From: Nitrospirota bacterium
GTDB taxonomy: Bacteria > Nitrospirota > Thermodesulfovibrionia > Thermodesulfovibrionales > UBA1546
DNA: 47,036 nucleotides
Direction: 5' to 3'
NCBI GenBank assembly: GCA_016208915.1
Contig: JACQXE010000021.1
Coordinates: forward strand, 1-47,036
Shown piece by piece: positions 1 to 8,111 of the stretch. Position 1 is the stretch's first letter; each line of letters opens with the position of its first letter. A program made the translations under genes and the position numbers. Below the pieces are notes generated by a model. It searched no databases. It was not told where the DNA came from and saw only the letters and a list, made by a program, of their open reading frames with translations.

Positions 1-105
1 ACTGAGATACGGGTTGGATTAAGCAAATCGAAAATAGAGGCCTTTATGAAAACCGATTTCATCAAAGAGTTGCTTCAAAATCAAAAAGGGGAGAGTATAA
101 GTTAA
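1..105 (+). CDS. C-terminal end of an unidentified protein (cut by window edge)
   Basis: The first reading frame is open from base 1 to a TAA at 103-105, giving 34 residues rich in Lys and Glu that look like a helical C-terminus (ending in QNQKGESIS). There is no start in view, so it would be the tail of a gene beginning outside the window. I do not recognise the family. Chance open frame of this length is quite possible in AT-rich DNA, so confidence is low. Confidence 0.35.
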   Translation, partial: TEIRVGLSKSKIEAFMKTDFIKELLQNQKGESIS

Positions 106-169
106 AATATAAAAACCGGACATTTCTAAATCGCCATAACAAAGCAGATCTTTGCTTGATGCTTTGCAT

Positions 170-175
170 TATAAT
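170..175 (+). promoter_or_regulatory. Possible -10 box for the 243-890 gene
   Basis: A perfect TATAAT lies about 68 bases before the ATG at 243. No good -35 hexamer is seen 16-18 bases upstream, so this is only a candidate. The gene itself has a clear ribosome site (AAGGAGAG) 7-8 bases before its ATG. Confidence 0.25.
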
Positions 176-242
176 GTGATATAGTGCCCCAAAGAGATGA
201 AAAATATATTTTTGATCAGAGCAATCAATAAGGAGAGATGAC

Positions 243-890
243 ATGGGAAAAGAAGAATCATTAAAAGAAAAACTAATCCAATCAATCATTATTTATATAC
301 GAGAGAATTATCCAGACGCCATAGACAAGGCATATGCGTATTTCTGGGATGAGAAAGACACCGATGAGTTCCTGAGCGGCACTGCGCTCGCTCTCGGATT
401 TATAAACTTCGAGGACTGGCTTGTATTTGATTACAAGACCAATGACAAAAAAGAAACATTTATTGATATCTATATCAAGGAAAAAAAATTAAAAGGCGAA
501 AAAAATGAACTTTTAAACAAAATAAAAACCTCAAATCTCAGTCTCTATGAGGTGGTATCTGTTTCGAGGGATAAAAGAATTTTGATTAAGGACCTTATTT
601 TAGCAGGAGAATTTTCCCTGAGGGACAAAAAATTAACAAGAGGTTTAAAAAAAGGCGAGATGTTTGGAACAAGGTTGTTGCATCTTGATGAAGGGTACAT
701 TATGAGCGGATGCGTCTATCCATTCAGGAGTAGCGACAAGAAGAAGGTTCTCGGATATATTGACAGGATGTTTGGGAGGTATAAGAGGAATGAAAATCCA
801 GAAGGAACTATGAAGGACTTTCTAAAAGATTATGGCGACATCATAAATATTGCATGGATGAATATAATATTGAATCAAATATCATGTTAG
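243..890 (+). CDS. Hypothetical protein, 215 aa
   Basis: The start is supported by AAGGAG a few bases upstream. The protein is soluble and charged, with no signal peptide or membrane segment. The N-terminal half is helical, with a motif around residues 44-62 (SGTALALGFINFEDW) reminiscent of the alpha-helical part of proteins that often end in SEC-C zinc motifs, but no such cysteine cluster is present here. Residues about 105-175 look beta-rich (SVSRDKRILIKDLI, then GTRLLHLDEGYIMSG), possibly a small barrel. It ends 13 bases before nnrDE and probably is co-transcribed with it. I do not recognise a function. Confidence 0.8.
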   Translation: MGKEESLKEKLIQSIIIYIRENYPDAIDKAYAYFWDEKDTDEFLSGTALALGFINFEDWLVFDYKTNDKKETFIDIYIKEKKLKGEKNELLNKIKTSNLSLYEVVSVSRDKRILIKDLILAGEFSLRDKKLTRGLKKGEMFGTRLLHLDEGYIMSGCVYPFRSSDKKKVLGYIDRMFGRYKRNENPEGTMKDFLKDYGDIINIAWMNIILNQISC

Positions 891-903
891 AAAAACATTT
901 TTT

Positions 904-2490
904 ATGAAAGTTGTTACTTCAGAAGAGATGAGAGAGATCGACAGAAAGACCATAAGAGATTATGGAATATCCGGAAATGTACTTATGGAGATGGCAGGCC
1001 ATGCAGTTGCGGCAAGGATAAAAGAACTCTTTAAGACAGGAAAGGTTATCGTACTTTCAGGAGCAGGAAACAACGGAGGTGATGGGATTGTTGCAGCTCG
1101 AAACCTTCATAACTGGGGATGGGATGTAAAAGTTATACTCCTCGCAAAGCAAAGCAAGCTCAGTCCTGACTGTCTTTCACAGTACAGGATAGCAAAAAAG
1201 ATTGGGATTGCATTTGATTTTAGAAAAAAAATAAGTAAAAAAGACTTGCACGGCGCAATTGTAATAGATGCAATCTTTGGCACAGGATTGAGCAAACCAG
1301 TATCAGGCCCCATAGAAAAGGTTATCTCTTTTGTAAACAAATCAGAATCACCTGTTATATCGGTTGACATACCTTCAGGCATTTCATCCGATACAGGCCA
1401 GATTCTGGGCGAGGCTGTTATGGCAGATTGCACTGTGACGTTTGGTCTTCCCAAAAGAGGTCATATGCTTTATCCTGGTTTCGAATTTACAGGGAGGCTT
1501 TTTATAGAAGATATAGGATTTCCATCTGGCCTGCTTACATCAGGCCGGTTAAAGGTTGAACTCATAGAAAAAAAAGACGCCTCTTTATTAATGCCTGAAA
1601 GGCCTAAATACTCAAATAAGACAGATTACGGACATGTGTTGATTATTGCCGGCTCTAAAGGAAAGACCGGCGCTGCGCTCATGTGCTCAAGGTCATGCTT
1701 AAGAACCGGCGCAGGTCTTGTGACGGTTGGTGTTCCTGAGTCATTGATGAATATATTTCAGAAAAGGGCAACCGAAGAGATGACTATGCCGTTACCTGAT
1801 GACGGTAAGGGCATATTATCAGCAAAAGCAATAGATAATATTCTCGAATTTTCGAAAAAGGTGGATGTTATTACTGTCGGGCCTGGAATTGGTATCTCAG
1901 ACGACACAAAAAAACTGGCGAGAGAGCTCATTCTGAATTCATCTGTGCCTTTAGTGATTGATGCAGACGGAATTAATTCCATAAAAGACAACATAGGCAT
2001 TTTGAAAAAAGCAAGGTCACCCGTGATTATTACTCCACATACAGGCGAGATGGCAAGGCTCCTTCAAAAAACAGTTCAAAGTTTAAAGTTTAAAGTTAAA
2101 AGTTCAGAAAAACTCCAAACTCTGAACTCTGAACTCCAAACTTTAATAGAAAAAGATCGCATCAATATTGCAATTAATTTTGCAAAGAAGACAAAGACAT
2201 ATCTCGTTCTTAAAGGAGCGCCAACGATTATTGCTGAACCTGAGGGAAGCGCATTCATTAATACAACAGGAAATCCGGGAATGGCAAGCGCTGGGGTAGG
2301 GGATGTATTAACAGGAATTATTGCAGGACTGCTCGGTCAGGGATTAAATCCACTTGAGGCATCAATTTTAGGAGTCTTCATGCACGGACTTGCAGGAGAC
2401 ATATCAGCAGGCAAAAAGGGTGAGCATTCAATGATCGCATCAGATATTATTAAAGAAATACCATCAGCCTTTAAGGCATTAAGGTCTTAG
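904..2490 (+). CDS. nnrDE: Bifunctional NAD(P)H-hydrate epimerase / ADP-dependent NAD(P)HX dehydratase
   Basis: Repairs hydrated NAD(P)H: the N-terminal YjeF_N (epimerase) domain interconverts R and S forms, and the C-terminal ribokinase-like YjeF_C domain dehydrates S-NAD(P)HX using ADP or ATP. Visible are the epimerase start (MKVVTSEEMREIDRKTI), the phosphate loop SGAGNNGGDGIVAARNL near residue 52, the dehydratase start GHVLIIAGSKGKTGAAL near residue 245, and the catalytic NTTGNPGMASAGVGDVLTG near residue 455. Length of 528 aa is slightly above the usual 490-510. The excess is a Lys/Ser/Leu-rich stretch near residues 391-414 encoded by a dispersed repeat. It ends in the typical GEHSMIASDII tail. 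A short relic of another copy of this tail lies at 7961-8044. Confidence 0.96.
   Translation: MKVVTSEEMREIDRKTIRDYGISGNVLMEMAGHAVAARIKELFKTGKVIVLSGAGNNGGDGIVAARNLHNWGWDVKVILLAKQSKLSPDCLSQYRIAKKIGIAFDFRKKISKKDLHGAIVIDAIFGTGLSKPVSGPIEKVISFVNKSESPVISVDIPSGISSDTGQILGEAVMADCTVTFGLPKRGHMLYPGFEFTGRLFIEDIGFPSGLLTSGRLKVELIEKKDASLLMPERPKYSNKTDYGHVLIIAGSKGKTGAALMCSRSCLRTGAGLVTVGVPESLMNIFQKRATEEMTMPLPDDGKGILSAKAIDNILEFSKKVDVITVGPGIGISDDTKKLARELILNSSVPLVIDADGINSIKDNIGILKKARSPVIITPHTGEMARLLQKTVQSLKFKVKSSEKLQTLNSELQTLIEKDRINIAINFAKKTKTYLVLKGAPTIIAEPEGSAFINTTGNPGMASAGVGDVLTGIIAGLLGQGLNPLEASILGVFMHGLAGDISAGKKGEHSMIASDIIKEIPSAFKALRS
2074..2144 (+). repeat. Dispersed imperfect inverted repeat inserted in frame in nnrDE
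   Basis: A low-complexity stretch of GTTTAAAGTTTAAAGTT-type units is followed by CTCTGAACTCTGAACTCC-type units that pair imperfectly with it. It adds about 24 codons between the HTGEMARLL motif and the IEKDR helix of the dehydratase domain. Related GTTCAGAGTTT and CTTGAAACTTGG words occur in the UDG gene repeat (35.53-35.71 kb), pointing to a genome-wide repeat family. Confidence 0.7.
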
Positions 2491-2707
2491 TAATCTGTCG
2501 GAAAACTTTACACTTTTTAGTTCTATCAAAAACCTGGTTTGAAAAATATTTTAAAATCAATAAGTTAAAAATAGGCATGAAAGTTGCTTTTGATATTAAT
2601 GGATAAGAATGTCTTTTGTTTTATCCTTGACAGTTTTCATCTGAATGTGTTGTTATTTATCAGTTTTTGGGGGAAGCAGGAGAGGCAAAATAGTGCATAT
2701 TGCTTAT

Positions 2708-3097
2708 CTACCAGACAGTTTTTACAGAGAAAAGATTCTGGATTAATTCATCCTTTGTTATTACAGGGAGATTAAGATATTTTGCCGTTGAAACAATTAT
2801 CTTATCATGGAGTTCAGAGATATCTTTTAAGTCAACCATTTTCTGGAGGATTGGATAGTCAAGTGCAATGATTACGAAATTTTCACTATCATTGATTTTT
2901 CTGAATAGGTTTTTGAAGTCAAAGGCGATGCGTTTTTTATCAAAAATACTCAATGCCTCTGCTATAACGATTGAAGGGACAAAGATGACATTTTCTCCTT
3001 TTTCGCATTTTTCAAATATCTCAGATGCCTTTGAGCTTATTTTAGGACTGTCTGTAAACCACCAGAGGAGAGGGTGTGTATCTGTAACGAAATTCAT
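2708..3097 (-). CDS. PIN-domain toxin, VapC-like
   Basis: A 129-aa PIN-domain protein, expected to be a Mg-dependent RNase toxin of a type II toxin-antitoxin pair. The opening TDTHPLLWWFTD carries the first acidic residue, IVIAEALSIF the conserved Glu region, and ELHDKIIVSTAKYLNLPVIT the C-terminal Asp and the typical A-x-x-L-x-x-P-(V/L)-I-T-x-D pattern. It starts 6 bases after its antitoxin partner ends. The pair lies between nnrDE and the protease and points against both, as expected of an acquired module. Confidence 0.88.
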   Translation of the reverse strand: MNFVTDTHPLLWWFTDSPKISSKASEIFEKCEKGENVIFVPSIVIAEALSIFDKKRIAFDFKNLFRKINDSENFVIIALDYPILQKMVDLKDISELHDKIIVSTAKYLNLPVITKDELIQNLFSVKTVW

Positions 3098-3103
3098 GGA
3101 GAG

Positions 3104-3313
3104 CTATATCCCTACCTTGCTGTATAGAGACTGTTTTGCAGATGTGATGTCCTTGTCAGTAACATCTACACCTTTGAGAATGCCCTTAAGAGACACTATC
3201 TTTTTGCCTGTTGGAGAGAGCTTTTTAAGGACAGATAATTTTAAACCCATAACTTCTTTTTCAATGGTTTCTATCTTGTGGAGAATATCAATGTTTTTTA
3301 CAGCTTGTTTCAT
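3104..3313 (-). CDS. Antitoxin partner of the PIN toxin
   Basis: A 69-aa protein immediately upstream of the PIN toxin on the same strand. The N-terminal half (residues 5-30) is a Lys/Glu-rich helix; the C-terminal KGILKGVDVTDKDITSAKQSL is the toxin-clamping style tail common in VapB-type partners of PIN toxins. A good ribosome site (TAGGAG) precedes the ATG. Antitoxin identity rests on position and the tail pattern; the DNA-binding fold is not clear from sequence. Confidence 0.8.
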   Translation of the reverse strand: MKQAVKNIDILHKIETIEKEVMGLKLSVLKKLSPTGKKIVSLKGILKGVDVTDKDITSAKQSLYSKVGI

Positions 3314-3593
3314 TTCTGTTATCTCCTATTCTAATAAATTTTTGTCTCTGTATTCAAAGAATAACATATGGGGGATGAGGGAAGCAATATTGACAAATGA
3401 GACCTAATCAGGCAGTGGCAGTTTCAACATTTTCAACAGCAAAAATTTATAATTCCTCAGCGCAAAAGAGCCTTGATCGGTTAACACATGAATTCTCATT
3501 CCTTTTCTTCCGGAAGCTGTGCTATCTTAAAACGTAATGCTATTCCTAAAAAATAGAAAAAGAGCGGTCTTTCTGTTTTAAAGGAGGTTTGTT

Positions 3594-4112
3594 ATGGGCC
3601 TTTGTCGTTTTAAGCTGGCAGTGTGTTTCATTGCTCTTATCATCTTCGCAGTCCCGGCGTTAGCCACTTCACCAGTGACGCATTCATCGGATGGAATGGT
3701 TACTCACAATAATATTAATCCGGAGAGCTCTCCTTTGTCGCCATACCGACATGTGCCGGACGAAATTCTGGTCAAGTTTCGAGAATCCACCCCCAGCTTC
3801 TCCCGGGCCTCCATTCACTCTAGAGCTGGCACAAGTGTGGTCAACGAGTTTAAGACTATCAAAGGTCTTCAGCGTGTGAAACTGCCGTACGGCATGACAG
3901 TGAGTCAGGCGCTGAGAACATTCAGCAAAGCCCCTGAGGTCCTCTATGCAGAACCAAACTATATCGTGAATGCGTTCATGATGCCGAACGACTCTCGGTT
4001 CTCTGAACTCTGGGGGCTGCACAACACCGGTCAGACTGGCGGTACTAACGATGCCGACATTGTGACGCGCCAGAAGCTTGGGACCTCACAACCGGAAGCA
4101 CCAGTGCGGTAA
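3594..4112 (+). CDS. Fragment 1: signal peptide and I9 propeptide of the protease
   Basis: Starts after a strong AAAGGAGG site. Residues 1-24 form a Sec signal peptide ([14 protein letters not shown], likely cut after ALA). Residues about 54-125 match an inhibitor_I9 propeptide ([18 protein letters not shown]), followed by the S8 lead-in [12 protein letters not shown]. After NDADI the frame leaves the family sequence and stops at 4110-4112. The continuation [15 protein letters not shown], including the catalytic Asp in [13 protein letters not shown], is in another frame from 4064 to about 4192. As it stands the product would be a propeptide without enzyme. Confidence 0.7.
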   Translation: MGLCRFKLAVCFIALIIFAVPALATSPVTHSSDGMVTHNNINPESSPLSPYRHVPDEILVKFRESTPSFSRASIHSRAGTSVVNEFKTIKGLQRVKLPYGMTVSQALRTFSKAPEVLYAEPNYIVNAFMMPNDSRFSELWGLHNTGQTGGTNDADIVTRQKLGTSQPEAPVR

Positions 4113-4227
4113 TAGCTGTTATTGATACCGGTGTAGACTACACGCATCCAGACCTCGCATCTAATATGTTCCGCAATATTACTGACTGCACAATACCAAC
4201 GGAATCGATGATGACGGCAATGGTTAT

Positions 4228-4947
4228 GTGGATGACTGCTATGGTATAAATGTCATATCTGGCGGTTCTGATCCTATGGATGATAACAGTCATGGCACAC
4301 ACGTGGCCGGCACAATCGGCGCTGTCGGAAACAACTCTGTCGGTGTTGTCGGCGTCAACTGGATAGCGAATATCCTCGCCTGTAAGTTCCTAAACGCGAG
4401 CGGTTCCGGTGACACAACAGGAGCGATTGACTGTCTCGATTACATTGCGACTATGAAGGATCGCGGCGTGAACATTGTTGCGAGTAATAACAGTTGGGGA
4501 GGAGGTGCGTATTCAAATGCCTTACGCGATGCGATTGAGGCTCAGCGACAGCGCGGAATCCTGTTTGTTGCAGCAGCAGGAAACGATGGTGGAGACAACG
4601 AAATACTCCTAACATATCCTTGCTCGTATTATCTGCCGAACATTTTGTGTGTCGCGTTAACGAACAACGACGATTACACATATGCGAACTATGGCAAGCG
4701 TATAGTGCATCTCGGAGCTCCGGGCATAAGTATTCTCAGTACAGTACCGTCCGGCAGCTACGGATATAACAGCGGAACATCAATGGCTACGCCCCATGTG
4801 ACCGGAGTTGTCGGCCTGGTTCACGCGCTCTATCCCGGCTCTGACTGGCGTGCTGTTAAGAACCGCATACTCGCCGGCGGCGATGTAAATAGTACACTGA
4901 CTGCTAAAACGGTTACCAGTAGGCGACTCAACGCATACCTGTGCTGA
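4228..4947 (+). CDS. Fragment 2: catalytic-domain core of the protease
   Basis: This frame holds most of the S8 catalytic domain: the His motif [12 protein letters not shown], the oxyanion Asn region [19 protein letters not shown], and the Ser motif [15 protein letters not shown]. Family sequence in this frame actually begins upstream near 4196 ([13 protein letters not shown]), so the ATG at 4228 is an internal codon and not a true start. It terminates at 4947 just after LNAY, where the family sequence passes into the frame of fragment 3. Confidence 0.65.
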   Translation: MDDCYGINVISGGSDPMDDNSHGTHVAGTIGAVGNNSVGVVGVNWIANILACKFLNASGSGDTTGAIDCLDYIATMKDRGVNIVASNNSWGGGAYSNALRDAIEAQRQRGILFVAAAGNDGGDNEILLTYPCSYYLPNILCVALTNNDDYTYANYGKRIVHLGAPGISILSTVPSGSYGYNSGTSMATPHVTGVVGLVHALYPGSDWRAVKNRILAGGDVNSTLTAKTVTSRRLNAYLC

Positions 4948-4954
4948 CTCCACT

Positions 4955-7846
4955 GTGTTAAGCAGGCTGCGTCCTCTTGGCTCAACATTATCAGTTGGTC
5001 CAGGCGCTCTGATAGAACTTGCTGCATTACACATCAATTGCGCTAACCCCAATGGTAACATTACCGTTACTGTCTCACCGACAGGCGAAACAGTGACATT
5101 GCTCGACAATGGTCTGAACAATGATCTAATTGCAGGTGATGGTATTTATTCAGGTTCATGGACGCCATCATTTGGCGGAACTTTTACTCTCGGTTTCCCA
5201 TGTGGAGACAACGTAACAGTCAACGTTGATCCAGATTTGCAAGCTGGTTTCCCGGTCAAAGTCTGGCACGGTCCAGGTGGTTACAGCGGTTCAATTCATA
5301 CACTCGTAACTGACGTTGATGATAATCCCGGTCTCGAAATTATTGCAACCGGGCTTGCAACCGGTCCATTGCATGCATGGAATGCTGCTGGAATACCAGT
5401 AAATGGTTGGCCGATCTACACACCAGGTGCCGCATATGCTACAACTGGGAAACTTTCCTCTGTGAGTACGGGCGATAATGTGTTCTCGACAAATGTCGAA
5501 CAGCCGGGGTTGTGTGCCTATAACGGTTCGGGCGAGACGCTTTCCGGATGGCCGCGTAGCAGTGCAAATTACGCTGGTTTTCCTGCCGCTCTATCCGATG
5601 TTGACGATGATGGATTGGACGAAATTTTTGTCGATGAGGCAGACTGGCAATTCCATGCCTACAAAACAGACGGAACGATTTTCTCCGGATGGCCGATCGT
5701 GGGAGTGATCTCGCAGAAATACTACACGCCAGCGATTGCCGACCTTGATAGGGATGGGGATCTCGAGATTGTCGCAGTCGCCAGATCAGAGGGTTCTCGC
5801 GGGGCTCTCTATGTCTATCATCACACTGGAACTATCGCGCTGGGATTTCCGGTATTGTCAGACGGCTTCATGGCTGCATATCCTGTTATAGGTGATGTTG
5901 ATGGTGACGGCCAACTTGAGATAGTAACACTGAGTGAAATCAGCGACGGTACACAGTGGTTGGCAGATGTATTAATATATAATGTCAACGGTGTTCTTAA
6001 ACGCTCGATACCAGTATCCGGAACCCACTTATTTCCTTTTAAACCCGCCCTTGCAGATCTGAATAGCGATGGTATTCCGGAAATTATTGTGCAAACAGAT
6101 TCAGCGCTAAATGTCATGCGTGGGGATGGCACGAATTTTCCATGTTGGCCGATTGTGTGGGGCAACGGTTACTGGCTTGGATTCTCTGGACCTGTCGTAG
6201 GTGATGTGGATGGCGACGGTTTTCCGGACATTGTCGTAACAACTGAGGTGGTAGCCTCCGGTGAGACAGGCGTTGTCCGCGTCTATGGCCGCAATGGCGC
6301 ATCACATTCACACTTCCCCAAGACTTTACCGATTGGATCTGGTGCAGTTCCGGCAATTGCAGATATTGACGGAGACGGCAGAAACGAAATAATAATCACA
6401 GGTAGTTATTGGAGCGGACAATCTGGATATTACGATAAGGTCTGGGTTTATGATCTTGGCGGCGCAACGCATGGACCTGTGCTCTGGGGCCAATTCATGG
6501 GCAACGCGAAGCATACTGGTACCGCTGTGCCACCTTCTCCTTCACCAATCAAGTATTACTCACTAAATATAACCATCACTGGTAATGGCAGTGTGATGTC
6601 AAATCCAGCAGGAATCAACTGTGGCAGCGATTGCGAGGAGAAATACGAAAGTGGTACGGATGTAATGCTTACAGCGACTCCTTCCTCTGGTTCATACTTT
6701 GCCGGTTGGACTGGCGATTCCGACTGTTTAGATGGCGTGGTGACGATGAATAATAGTAAAGCCTGCATTGCCACGTTCAATGCATTTGTAAATTCTGACC
6801 TCATCATCTCTGCCCTGACTGCGCCAACAAAGGGTATCCCAGGTTCGACAATAACAATAACCGACACAACAAAAAATCAGGGCACAGTCGCAGTAGCTGC
6901 ATCAATCACAAGATTTTATTGGTCAACGGACAGCGCGTACAGTGCCGATGATATATATCTTGGAGAAAGGGCTGTGCCAGTACTTGCTCCGGGAGCAGCT
7001 AACACTGGAAACACAACAATGACGGTACCATTAAGTGCATGCTCAAGAACCTACTTCATCATAGCACGTGCTGATGCCGGCAACTCAGTTCCCGAAGCCA
7101 ATGAGACAAACAATACTAAGTTCAAATCAATAAAGACAGGACCTGATCTTATAGTCTCAGCAATAGAACTACCATCGATGTCAGGAGAAGGAAATCCCAT
7201 CCCTGGAAGTGACACAATAAAAAACCAGGGCGGATGTCCAGCAGGTGCATCGACAATAAGATTCTATCTTTCGCTGGATTTAAGGTGGGATACAAGTGAT
7301 ACTCCTGTTGGAGAAAGAGCCGTCGAATTTCTTGCACCAGGTGCGATTATCACAAGGAGTAACATTGTGACTATACCAGATGGGACTGCAACCGGGATAT
7401 GGTACATCATAGCAAGAGCGGATGCAGACGAAGTAGTTTCCGAAACGAGCGAGACAAATAATAACAAGGCCGATTCTATTAAGATAGGACCTGATCTGAT
7501 AGCATCAAGGATCACAGTGCCCACAAGTGCAACAAGAGGGATGACTATCACAGTAAAAGATATAACTAAGAACAATGGAGGCGGTGATGCTGGTGCATCA
7601 ACAACAAGATACTATCTATCAACAAATACTACTTATGAATCTGGTGTAGATACAGAGCTTGGGACAGGAAGACCAGTGCCAGCCCTTTTAGCAGGAGCTA
7701 TAAACTCAGGAAGCCAGTCAGTAACCATTCCATCTGGGATAGCTACTGGCGCCTACTACATCATAGCTGTATCAGATGCAAATAAGATAGTTACAGAGAC
7801 AAGCGAGACGAACAATAACAAATATAAGACGATAACGATAAACTAA
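4955..7846 (+). CDS. Fragment 3: beta-propeller, InlB-like and triple CARDB region of the protease
   Basis: A 963-residue open frame. Residues about 15-90 form a sandwich with NGLNNDLIAGDGIYSG, typical of calcium-binding adhesive domains. Residues about 95-515 carry FG-GAP/VCBS-like blades with DxDxDG calcium loops (DVDGDGQLEIV, DLDRDGDLEIV, DVDGDGFPDIV, DIDGDGRNEII). Residues about 530-605 resemble a divergent InlB B-repeat (GNGSVMSNPAGINC, FAGWTGDSDC). Three CARDB domains follow (each starting DLI.S). No sorting signal is visible at the C-terminus. The GTG at 4955 is only the first start codon after the frameshift; no ribosome site supports independent translation. Confidence 0.75.
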   Translation: MLSRLRPLGSTLSVGPGALIELAALHINCANPNGNITVTVSPTGETVTLLDNGLNNDLIAGDGIYSGSWTPSFGGTFTLGFPCGDNVTVNVDPDLQAGFPVKVWHGPGGYSGSIHTLVTDVDDNPGLEIIATGLATGPLHAWNAAGIPVNGWPIYTPGAAYATTGKLSSVSTGDNVFSTNVEQPGLCAYNGSGETLSGWPRSSANYAGFPAALSDVDDDGLDEIFVDEADWQFHAYKTDGTIFSGWPIVGVISQKYYTPAIADLDRDGDLEIVAVARSEGSRGALYVYHHTGTIALGFPVLSDGFMAAYPVIGDVDGDGQLEIVTLSEISDGTQWLADVLIYNVNGVLKRSIPVSGTHLFPFKPALADLNSDGIPEIIVQTDSALNVMRGDGTNFPCWPIVWGNGYWLGFSGPVVGDVDGDGFPDIVVTTEVVASGETGVVRVYGRNGASHSHFPKTLPIGSGAVPAIADIDGDGRNEIIITGSYWSGQSGYYDKVWVYDLGGATHGPVLWGQFMGNAKHTGTAVPPSPSPIKYYSLNITITGNGSVMSNPAGINCGSDCEEKYESGTDVMLTATPSSGSYFAGWTGDSDCLDGVVTMNNSKACIATFNAFVNSDLIISALTAPTKGIPGSTITITDTTKNQGTVAVAASITRFYWSTDSAYSADDIYLGERAVPVLAPGAANTGNTTMTVPLSACSRTYFIIARADAGNSVPEANETNNTKFKSIKTGPDLIVSAIELPSMSGEGNPIPGSDTIKNQGGCPAGASTIRFYLSLDLRWDTSDTPVGERAVEFLAPGAIITRSNIVTIPDGTATGIWYIIARADADEVVSETSETNNNKADSIKIGPDLIASRITVPTSATRGMTITVKDITKNNGGGDAGASTTRYYLSTNTTYESGVDTELGTGRPVPALLAGAINSGSQSVTIPSGIATGAYYIIAVSDANKIVTETSETNNNKYKTITIN
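6797..7843 (+). repeat. Three tandem CARDB-domain repeats
   Basis: Three consecutive units begin at 6797, 7145 and 7493, each 348-351 bases. Shared landmarks are the DLI opening, the Thr-Lys-Asn turn, YYLS or FYLS near the middle, a YFIIARADA / YIIARADAD / YIIAVSDAN strand, and an ending in ETNN. They encode all-beta CARDB adhesion modules. The near-equal unit length suggests tandem duplication, though the copies have diverged. Confidence 0.85.
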
Positions 7847-7908
7847 CAACTGACAGGAGAAAGTTGAAAAGTTGAAAGGTTAAAGGTTAAGAGTGTGTCA
7901 CGATGCTT

Positions 7909-7946
7909 AACGCCTATGGGTCGCAAGACTAATAGGCGTTTTTATT
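7909..7946 (+). terminator. Intrinsic terminator after the protease gene
   Basis: AACGCCTAT (7909-7917) pairs perfectly with ATAGGCGTT (7932-7940) around a 14-base loop, and is followed by TTTATT. It lies 63 bases after the protease stop codon. Confidence 0.75.
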
Positions 7947-7960
7947 GTCTCTTGTCCTAA

Positions 7961-8044
7961 GGCAAACACTCATTGATAGCATCTGACATCATAAGGGAAC
8001 TTCCTTCAGCTTTTAGAATCCTGAACACTTCAAGAAAAGAGTAA
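7961..8044 (+). pseudogene. Relic of a second nnrD C-terminus
   Basis: A short frame reads GKHSLIASDIIRELPSAF and then RILNTSRKE before TAA at 8042-8044. It aligns with the last residues of the intact nnrDE in this window (GEHSMIASDIIKEIPSAFKALRS, shown here in two parts of the same tail: GEHSMIASDII and KEIPSAFKALRS), but the DNA differs at many positions, so it is a diverged copy and not a recent duplicate. It is cut directly by an in-frame stop just upstream and sits 67 bases before nadE. It is too short to be functional and marks a rearrangement breakpoint. Confidence 0.75.
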
Positions 8045-8111
8045 AAACCAGCTCTTTTGTCTGCTGTTGTTCCTGCTTTACAAATAGGACTGCTTTAATT
8101 ATTATTAACTA

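Larger units (their letters stand above)
3594..7846 (+). pseudogene. Secreted subtilisin-like serine protease with FG-GAP-type propeller and CARDB repeats, broken by three frameshifts
   Basis: Read as one gene this is a roughly 1,415-residue S8 peptidase: signal peptide, I9-type propeptide, catalytic domain, Ca-binding beta-propeller, InlB-B-like domain and three CARDB domains. The reading frame changes near 4062 (an extra GT or TG in a GACATTGTGACGCG context), near 4192 (one base short, probably an A) and near 4938 (probably loss of a TG from CTGTGTG). All three catalytic residues are still encoded: Asp at 4124-4126, His at 4291-4293, Ser at 4780-4782, but in two different frames. The rest of the window has no comparable damage, so either the gene is decaying or this locus has local sequence errors. 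Base composition is richer in GC than the neighbours. Confidence 0.85.

Noticed and set aside
2584-2775. 63-codon plus-strand ORF
   Set aside because: It overlaps the 3' end of the PIN toxin on the other strand, has no ribosome site and no protein-like composition.
2868-3407. 179-codon plus-strand ORF antisense to the toxin-antitoxin pair
   Set aside because: No family features; the minus-strand PIN domain and antitoxin motifs account for the coding signal.
4050-4200. Programmed ribosomal frameshifting in the protease
   Set aside because: No slippery heptamer or downstream structure is seen at the junctions, and three shifts in 0.9 kb would be needed.
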